From: Photobacterium sp. CCB-ST2H9
GTDB lineage: Bacteria; Pseudomonadota; Gammaproteobacteria; Enterobacterales; Vibrionaceae
Reading direction: 5' to 3'
Length of the DNA: 64,000 nt
Assembly (NCBI RefSeq): GCF_023151555.2
Contig: NZ_CP100425.1
Coordinates: 3,038,001 to 3,102,000 of the forward strand
Below, piece after piece: positions 56,175 through 64,000 of the stretch (positions within the stretch are counted from its first letter, which is position 1; the number at the start of each line of letters is the position of its first letter). The notes beneath the pieces were generated by a model, which saw nothing but the letters and a program-made list of their open reading frames with translations, searched no databases and was not told the origin of the DNA. Made by a program: the position numbers and the translations under genes.

Positions 56175-57992
56175 TCAGTGCTGCGGCGGCTCTTTCCGGT
56201 GACTCTCTTTGTACATGGCTTCAATTTGCTTGTGGTAGCGCTCAAGAATGACCTTACGGCGCAGCTTCTGTGTCGGAGTCAGCTCACCATCATCCATAGA
56301 AAAAGCTTTCGGTAACAGGGTAAATTTCTTCACCTGCTCAAATTTGGCCAGATCTTTCTGCAGCTCGGCAATCCGTTTTTCAACCATCGCCAGAATCTGG
56401 CTGTTTTTCAGCAATTCCAACCGGTTGTGATACTTAATATTCAACTCCCGGGCATGGCTTTCCAGGGTCTCAAAACAAGGGACCACCAGCGCAGACACAA
56501 ACTTCCGGGCATCCGCAATCACAGCAATCTGTTCGATCAGGGTATCCTTACCAATCGCTCCCTCAATCACCTGCGGGGCAATATATTTCCCGCCTGAGGT
56601 TTTCATCAGTTCTTTGATCCGATCGGTAATGAACAGATTGCCCTGCGTATCAAAGGCCCCGGCATCACCGGTTTTCAGGAAGCCGTCCTCGGTAAAGTTC
56701 GCGGCTGTTTCTTCCGGCAGTTTATAATACCCCCGCATGACCATCGGCCCCCGGACCAGAATTTCGTTATTCTCGCCAATCCTGACTTCTGCACCGGGCA
56801 TCACGGTTCCGACAGAGTCTGCATTAAACGCCCCGTCATCCCAGCAGGAAATAGTGGCCGTCGTTTCCGTCATGCCGTAGCCCAGCTTGACGTTAATTCC
56901 GATCGCATGGAAGAAACGACCAATACCTGCATCCAGTTTGGCACCGCCGCACGGCATAAACTTGATCCGGCCGCCCAGCACATCCCGCAGTTTCGACAGC
57001 ACCAGCTTGTCTGCCGCTCTGTGCGCCAACTTCAGCAACGCAGAGGGAGGTCGCTGCTGTTGACGGCACGCTGCCATCCGGCTGCCTATCGCAACCGCAG
57101 CATGAAACAGTGCACTACGGTGAACCGGCGCTTTGGCAACTTTAGCCTGCACGGCTCCGTAAATTTTCTCATAGACACGCGGCACTGCGGACATCACGTG
57201 TGGCCGCACTTCGACCAGCGCTTCACGCACGGCATTGGTGTCCGTCAGGTAGCAGTTTATGCCGCCCCGGTGTAACACATAAAAGGTCCAGGCCCGCTCG
57301 AACACATGGGACAGCGGCAGGAAGCACAGAGATACATCTCCCTGACTGAGGGCCAGTCGCTGATCATGACCTTCAAGCTGAGCTGCGAAGTTGGCATAAT
57401 CCAGCATCACCCCTTTCGGCGTGCCTGTGGTCCCCGAGGTATAAATCAGGGTCAGCAAATCGTCCATCCGGCAGTCATCCAGTCGTGCCGCCAATTCATC
57501 CGGATCAGCCTGCGTCGACTCAGAGACAAACTGAGCATAATCACATACCTGCGGTACTTCCGTTTCACAGTCCCCTTCCATCAGCACAATGCGCTCGAGT
57601 TGCGGACATTCGGCGGCAACAGCCAGCGCCGCATCAAGCTGTGCCTTTTCCCCCACAAACAGCACCCGGATATCGGCATTGTTGATGATGTAAGCCGCCT
57701 GCTGAGGCGTACTGGTCGGGTATATCGGCACCGTCACACCGCGCAGATAAAGGGTTGCCAGATCAGCGATAGTCCAGCGCACCATATTCGGAGAGAAAAT
57801 ACCGATTTTATCCTGAACACCGACTCCCTGAACCAGCAACGCCAGCGCCAGCTGATGCACCTGTTCCCCCAGCGCGTGCCAGCTGATATCCCGCCACTGA
57901 CCATCCTGCGGATAACGAAGTGCTGTGTTCGGTCCCAGACGATTGATTTGCTGCCGGATGCGGTGAACGATGTGGTACTCGAGTTGTGACAT
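56175..57992 (-). CDS. AMP-forming long-chain fatty acyl-CoA synthetase
   Basis: The 605-residue protein belongs to the adenylate-forming family: P-loop-like [19 protein letters not shown] near residue 180, [14 protein letters not shown], the GYGMTETTA motif near 385, and [36 protein letters not shown] near 440-475. The C-terminal lysine region is [16 protein letters not shown]. Length and style are those of the FAA1/FadD-like group. The same gene lies between ilvI and leuO in Vibrio cholerae, which supports orthology. Its fatty acid preference is unknown. The ribosome site is weak. Confidence 0.9.
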   Translation of the reverse strand: MSQLEYHIVHRIRQQINRLGPNTALRYPQDGQWRDISWHALGEQVHQLALALLVQGVGVQDKIGIFSPNMVRWTIADLATLYLRGVTVPIYPTSTPQQAAYIINNADIRVLFVGEKAQLDAALAVAAECPQLERIVLMEGDCETEVPQVCDYAQFVSESTQADPDELAARLDDCRMDDLLTLIYTSGTTGTPKGVMLDYANFAAQLEGHDQRLALSQGDVSLCFLPLSHVFERAWTFYVLHRGGINCYLTDTNAVREALVEVRPHVMSAVPRVYEKIYGAVQAKVAKAPVHRSALFHAAVAIGSRMAACRQQQRPPSALLKLAHRAADKLVLSKLRDVLGGRIKFMPCGGAKLDAGIGRFFHAIGINVKLGYGMTETTATISCWDDGAFNADSVGTVMPGAEVRIGENNEILVRGPMVMRGYYKLPEETAANFTEDGFLKTGDAGAFDTQGNLFITDRIKELMKTSGGKYIAPQVIEGAIGKDTLIEQIAVIADARKFVSALVVPCFETLESHARELNIKYHNRLELLKNSQILAMVEKRIAELQKDLAKFEQVKKFTLLPKAFSMDDGELTPTQKLRRKVILERYHKQIEAMYKESHRKEPPQH

Positions 57993-58301
57993 ATACTGCT
58001 CTGCCGTGTTGTTAGCTTACAGCTGTTCGCTGAAGGAGCGGAAAGTCTACTGATCGGACGTCAAAAGGCAACAGCCCCGTAAAGAGTTTAGAGCAGAATG
58101 CCGCATGGCTCTCACTCTGCCGTCCGGCCGCTGCTTTCAGGGGACAAAGGGGTCATGAAATCATGAAAAAACAGCCGCTTCCTGACAAAGGGAGCGGCCG
58201 TTGATTTCAGTAACTGCGATGAAAAGATGCAAGCAGGCAAAAGCGTCGCTTGGCCTGGCTGTGCCAAAGTATAGCGGTGCCGTGCTCTGACGTGCCGTGT
58301 C
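57993..58301. other. gap between leuO and the acyl-CoA ligase
   Basis: About 310 bases holding the leuO terminator and the presumed promoter of the acyl-CoA ligase. No gene was recognised. Confidence 0.4.
58166..58202 (-). terminator. leuO terminator
   Basis: On the minus strand AACGGCCGCT pairs with AGCGGCTGTT (one G-U pair), with a short inner pairing, followed by TTTT. Confidence 0.75.
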
Positions 58302-59258
58302 TCAGCAGGTTTCAGCTTCACAGATTGCCAGCAGCTGCTCACGCAACCACTGATGGCCTTTATCTTTTTGCGATGAATCGTGCCAGCTCAGATAACCGCT
58401 GATACTTTTCCCTTCAAACGGCAATGTCAGTAACTGCAGCGACAGTGTCTCTGCCATAGAAGCCGCCAGCCACCTTGGCACCACAGCGATCAGTTCAGAC
58501 TGACCGACCACATAGAGAATATTGCTCAGGCTTCCGCCCTGATAAGCGACCTGGCAGCCAGGAGACAGCTGGTACACCGTCTCGGCAAATCCTCTCGCAC
58601 CGGGAACCGATTTCAGTACGGCATGTTTTTCCCCGGCAAATTCTTCGGCGTTGAGGGTGCCCTGCAGACGCGGATGATTTCCGGCGGCAACGACCACCAG
58701 TTCGTCTCTGAACAACTCGGTGGAGGTGACCCCCTGCTCGTCAAAACGCAGGTAATCAATCACAAAGTCCAGCTCCTGATAACGCAGTTTCTGAACCAGA
58801 TCAATCTCAACCCCGGCTTCCAGAGCAACCTGTACTTTGGGAGCGGCATCTGCCAGCTGACGCAGGATGTGAGGCGCAAAGCGCATATCCAGCGGACTGC
58901 AGACCGCAACTCTGAACAGCCGGTTCGAGGTTTCCGGCAGGAAAGCTGCAGACGGCAGTTCATTCTTAATCAATTGCAAAGCCTGGCGGACCGGACCGAA
59001 TAATTGCTTGGCCCGAACCGTCGGCTGAATTCCCCTTCCATGGCGGACAAACAGCTCATCATCGAAGGTCGATTTCAGTCGGGCAACGGCATTACTGACT
59101 GCGGGCTGGGACATACCCAGATTATGTGCTGCCCGGGTGATATTCTGCTCCTGCATCACCGCATCGAATACTGTCAGCAGATTCAGATCAATGTTCCGCA
59201 GACCCGAACCCATGGTCATATTGTCTGCTGCTTGGAAAGACATACCTCTACGCGCCAT
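58302..59258 (-). CDS. leuO: LysR-type regulator LeuO
   Basis: The 318-residue protein carries the LeuO-specific LysR helix-turn-helix: RNIDLNLLTVFDAVMQEQNITRAAHNLGMSQPAVSNAVARLK, then FVRHGRGIQPTVRAKQLFGPVRQALQL, very close to E. coli LeuO. The co-factor-binding domain follows. LeuO is a global regulator and, in Vibrio, is tied to virulence, bile and acid responses. The gene lies between ilvIH/acyl-CoA ligase and the leu operon as expected. AGAGGT precedes the ATG at 59258. The upstream 320 bases are AT-rich, as usual for this H-NS-silenced gene. Confidence 0.95.
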   Translation of the reverse strand: MARRGMSFQAADNMTMGSGLRNIDLNLLTVFDAVMQEQNITRAAHNLGMSQPAVSNAVARLKSTFDDELFVRHGRGIQPTVRAKQLFGPVRQALQLIKNELPSAAFLPETSNRLFRVAVCSPLDMRFAPHILRQLADAAPKVQVALEAGVEIDLVQKLRYQELDFVIDYLRFDEQGVTSTELFRDELVVVAAGNHPRLQGTLNAEEFAGEKHAVLKSVPGARGFAETVYQLSPGCQVAYQGGSLSNILYVVGQSELIAVVPRWLAASMAETLSLQLLTLPFEGKSISGYLSWHDSSQKDKGHQWLREQLLAICEAETC

Positions 59259-59578
59259 TTCTGACCTCTTCTTCGAATCATCCAGAGAACCATGCTCACA
59301 ACATCCGGCAGCACAGCGCCCTCACATACCCATCGAAAGCTGGGGTAAATCAGTATTATTCAAAAGATTGATGATACCAATACCGCCGAAGGCTCCAGCC
59401 TGATTCTAAGGGTATGAAAGCACCCGATATTGAACGATTGTCCAAAGAAAAACAAGCAGATATCCCGACTCTAAAAATATCTAAAAGGATATAAAACAAT
59501 ATGAGTAAAGATAAAATTCAATGAGTTACGCGATTTTTGAACACCGGGAGCTGTACGCGCCCGGTGAAAATGGCGGGA
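59259..59578. promoter_or_regulatory. leuO upstream region
   Basis: The 320 bases are very AT-rich near 59420-59530, as is common for silenced leuO promoters. The terminator of the upstream glycosyltransferase gene is at 59542-59566. No gene was recognised. Confidence 0.4.
59534..59566 (-). terminator. terminator of the PAP2-glycosyltransferase pair
   Basis: On the minus strand CACCGGG pairs with CCCGGTG around an 11-base loop, followed by TTCAAAAA; the T-run is poor, so efficiency is uncertain. Confidence 0.5.
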
Positions 59579-60691
59579 TCAATAAATACCAGTGATTATT
59601 GATTTCAGTCCGGTGGAATCGGCTGCCGGCCCCAGATCTCTGACGGTTTCAAGTACAGGCTCCGGAAAACTGATCGGCTCCCATAACGACTGGCACAAAT
59701 CCTGTGCCGTTTGCGTTTCCCCCTCCTGCACCCATTGCGCGACGGCCAGTGCAACATCCGGCCAGACAACCTGCCCCGGCGAATGGCTTGCAAGCCAGTT
59801 CCGCAACGCTCCGGCATCCAAAGCATGCATACTGGCTGCCAGTCCCATCAGCTCGAGAGTCGCCACATTACTCATTTGTTCGTATTGTCCCTGAAGCGGT
59901 TTCAGCAACAGTTTTTTGCCCAGGGCAATGGATTCAGACGGTAATTCAAACCCACCGTTGGCGATCACGCCGTCGCACACCGCCAGTCGCTGATGGAACC
60001 CGGTCCGGCTGAGCGCGCAGACATGGACATTGCCATGGCGCACATCCTGTTTGACTGAAGGGTGATAACAATAAAACGTGACGTCAGAGAAACGATGCAG
60101 CAGTGCCAGCACCTGTTGCAGGTCTTCAAACGGCAGGTAAACCAGTACCGAACCGTCAGTCGCGGGCGGCGGCGTATGTGACCGCGGGACGATCGGGGGC
60201 AGGATCGATGCACCGAAGTGATACCAGTGCAGGCCGATTTGCTGGTCGGTGGGTGCAAAATAACGGATTAGCTGCCGGTCCAGCCAGCCTTCCCCTTCTT
60301 TGGGCACATCAAATAAAAATGCGCTCTGATGGCTGAGTCCGAGTGTACGAACACCCTGCCGGCGTGCTGCCCAGGCTGAGACCGGTTCAAAATCATTCAG
60401 CACCAGATCATAACCGCTGAGATCCAGTGCTTTCACTTCCCGCCAGAAGTTCACCAGGGAATTTTGACAAAACGTTTTCCACTGATTGACCTTACCCTGT
60501 TCCGTGACAAAGGTCAGTCCTTTTGCGGTACGGTAATCACCGAAACAATCCATGTCGAAGTACTGATCCGCCGCCCGGCCTGAGAAATGGAAATCAACCG
60601 CCACTCCCAGCTCTGAAAATGCCCGCGCCATTTCCCTCGCGCGGGATATATGGCCATTTCCCGTCCCCTGGACGCCGTAAAGTATCTTCAT
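59579..60691 (-). CDS. MJ1255/VC2487-family glycosyltransferase-like protein
   Basis: The 370-residue protein opens MKILYGVQGTGNGHISRARE, the glycine-rich start of GT-B glycosyltransferases of the MurG/MGT type. It has NDFEPVSAWAARRQGVRTLGLSHQSAFLFDVP in the first half and VIANGGFELPSESIALGKKLLLKPLQGQYEQ as the donor-binding region. This is the TIGR00661 group, named from Methanocaldococcus MJ1255 and Vibrio VC2487; the product is unknown. Its ATG overlaps the stop of the PAP2 gene by four bases, so the two probably act together on a lipid-linked substrate. Confidence 0.85.
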   Translation of the reverse strand: MKILYGVQGTGNGHISRAREMARAFSELGVAVDFHFSGRAADQYFDMDCFGDYRTAKGLTFVTEQGKVNQWKTFCQNSLVNFWREVKALDLSGYDLVLNDFEPVSAWAARRQGVRTLGLSHQSAFLFDVPKEGEGWLDRQLIRYFAPTDQQIGLHWYHFGASILPPIVPRSHTPPPATDGSVLVYLPFEDLQQVLALLHRFSDVTFYCYHPSVKQDVRHGNVHVCALSRTGFHQRLAVCDGVIANGGFELPSESIALGKKLLLKPLQGQYEQMSNVATLELMGLAASMHALDAGALRNWLASHSPGQVVWPDVALAVAQWVQEGETQTAQDLCQSLWEPISFPEPVLETVRDLGPAADSTGLKSIITGIY

Positions 60692-61203
60692 ATCGCCCCC
60701 TTGACGACATCAAAACACATCATGCCAAGCAGCGCGCCTGCCACAATGTCGGTAATAAAGTGCACACCCAGCAGCACACGGGAGAACCCAATGAGCATCG
60801 CCCAGGGCCAGACGATCCAGGCTGCTGCCGGGTAAAACGTTGAGATGAGGGAAGCCATCAGAAAAGCCGCCGCCGTATGTCCGGAAGGCAGACTGTATTT
60901 GTCCGAAGGCTGGATGAAACTGGGAAGCCGGGCCGGCCGGTTTCGTTTAAAGGTATTTTTCAGAACCAGATAGACAGGTAATTCCAGCAGAAAAGCCAGC
61001 AGGCCAATCGCCAGTACCTGACCGCCCTGCTGACCGTCCAGTCCCCAGGCCAGCAGGCCAAACATGACATAAAGCGGGCCATCACCGGAGCGTGAAATCA
61101 GACGGCTCAGCGTCGCCACCGGCTGATTGAAGCGGTGACACAAACATAAACTGGAAAAGGCGTAATCAAAGCGCTGGATGGGTGCCAATACGGTCACAGT
61201 CAT
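60688..61203 (-). CDS. PAP2-family membrane phosphatase
   Basis: The 171-residue membrane protein has the three PAP2 motifs: KNTFKRNRPARLP, SLPSGHTAAAF and SRVLLGVHFITDIVAGAL, with the catalytic histidines in the second and third. Substrates of such enzymes are lipid phosphates such as undecaprenyl pyrophosphate or phosphatidic acid. I start at 61203 (GGAG upstream), eight codons inside the longest frame. Coupling to the glycosyltransferase-like gene suggests a small glycolipid or lipid-recycling unit. It is divergent from the leu operon. Confidence 0.88.
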   Translation of the reverse strand: MTVTVLAPIQRFDYAFSSLCLCHRFNQPVATLSRLISRSGDGPLYVMFGLLAWGLDGQQGGQVLAIGLLAFLLELPVYLVLKNTFKRNRPARLPSFIQPSDKYSLPSGHTAAAFLMASLISTFYPAAAWIVWPWAMLIGFSRVLLGVHFITDIVAGALLGMMCFDVVKGAI

Positions 61204-61380
61204 AGCACTATTCTCCTCATAATCCATAAAGCCAGACTAGGAAGCAGAGATGACAACCGGGTGACGATTTCGAGGAAGGATAATGACAATGCACACCAAT
61301 GTGGGGCTGTGCGCGTTTCTGTTCAGCAGCCTGCCCGCAGCCAAAAATGCCCGGTCTGCGAATAAAGATGCAATTAAGGC

Positions 61381-61408
61381 TTGACGCTTGTCTGCACAAT
61401 CTGATATT
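61381..61408 (+). promoter_or_regulatory. leu operon promoter
   Basis: TTGACG (61381-61386) and GATATT (61403-61408) are separated by 16 bases and lie about 30 bases before the leader peptide. Confidence 0.5.
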
Positions 61409-61439
61409 CCTTTGGTCAACAACACAGCGGAAAAATAAA

Positions 61440-61505
61440 ATGCAAACACAATTCATCCTTCTACTCAGCCTACTCCTTATCGTGAACAATCGCGTGGGTA
61501 GCTGA
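61440..61505 (+). CDS. leuL: leu operon leader peptide LeuL
   Basis: A 21-residue peptide, MQTQFILLLSLLLIVNNRVGS, has six leucine codons in a block of seven (CTT CTA CTC AGC CTA CTC CTT), including rare CTA. Ribosome stalling there at low leucine would favour an antiterminator, as in other leu operons. It lies just before a strong terminator (61537-61563) and leuA, so its role is clear from context although it is short. Confidence 0.85.
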   Translation: MQTQFILLLSLLLIVNNRVGS

Positions 61506-61536
61506 TGGGTGAAATTCACCGCTAAAGTTTCAGAAG

Positions 61537-61563
61537 AACCCGCGCACTAAGCGCGGGTTTTTC
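61537..61563 (+). terminator. leu operon attenuator
   Basis: AACCCGCGC pairs with GCGCGGGTT around a five-base loop, followed by TTTTC. It lies 32 bases after leuL and 70 bases before leuA, the classical position of a transcription attenuator. Confidence 0.85.
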
Positions 61564-61633
61564 GTATCAGGCCCGGCGCAAAGGACGCGAACAAGCCATG
61601 ATTAAACAGGCAGGCCAATAAAAGGAAGCAATC

Positions 61634-64000
<2,367 letters not shown>

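Overview
This window reads as a chromosomal segment of a gammaproteobacterium of the Vibrionaceae, plausibly a Photobacterium-like or related marine species; the genus cannot be fixed without rRNA. The grounds are gene order. The left third has the order known from the Escherichia coli tolC-rpoD region (nudF | tolC, hldE, glnE, CYTH/CHAD protein, ygiM, cca, uppP, folK/folB, plsY, tsaD, rpsU-yqeY-dnaG-rpoD, tRNA-Ile2). The right end has the Vibrio-type order pykF, ilvIH, acyl-CoA ligase, leuO, MJ1255/VC2487-type glycosyltransferase, PAP2 phosphatase, leuL-leuA-leuB. OmpU-like porin and a TonB2-like long ExbB also fit.

Layout. 1-26 kb is housekeeping: efflux (TolC), LPS heptose synthesis, glutamine synthetase control, a chemoreceptor, a K+ channel, phosphate transport, a GspA-GspB fusion, tRNA CCA addition, folate, phospholipid and undecaprenyl-phosphate genes, and the macromolecular synthesis operon. 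26.3-51 kb is accessory. It begins right after tRNA-Ile2(CAU) with an AT-rich stretch holding an orphan lipoprotein and a remnant of a LysR-type gene. Then come a porin, a WYL regulator with an ABM-fold protein, a Crp/Fnr-like regulator with an SDR, an FMN split-barrel protein, an ArsR-MFS divergent pair, a MocR-type regulator, a periplasmic thiol-redox cassette (CcdA/TlpA/thioredoxin-like) facing a ToxR/CadC-like membrane regulator with a large TPR domain, and then the most interesting locus.

That locus (about 41.96-50.80 kb, all on the minus strand) is a self-contained type XI (Slam/DUF560) secretion and uptake system. In transcription order it has a Fur-boxed FecI-type sigma factor, a very short FecR-like protein (cytoplasmic domain only), a TonB-dependent receptor without the N-terminal signalling domain, a small exported glycine-rich beta-barrel protein of the hemophilin/TbpB-barrel type, its Slam outer-membrane translocator, and a dedicated ExbB-ExbD-TonB energiser. 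The probable job is secretion of a heme-capturing hemophore and its uptake, with iron control through Fur. The shortened FecR and the missing receptor signalling domain suggest that classical surface signalling has been lost. RNA hairpins before the receptor and before the Slam gene suggest differential expression within the locus.

51-64 kb is core metabolism: pyruvate kinase, acetolactate synthase III, an AMP-forming acyl-CoA ligase, LeuO, and the leucine operon with a leader peptide and attenuator. leuB runs off the right edge and nudF off the left edge. No rRNA, CRISPR array, intact insertion sequence or prophage was seen.
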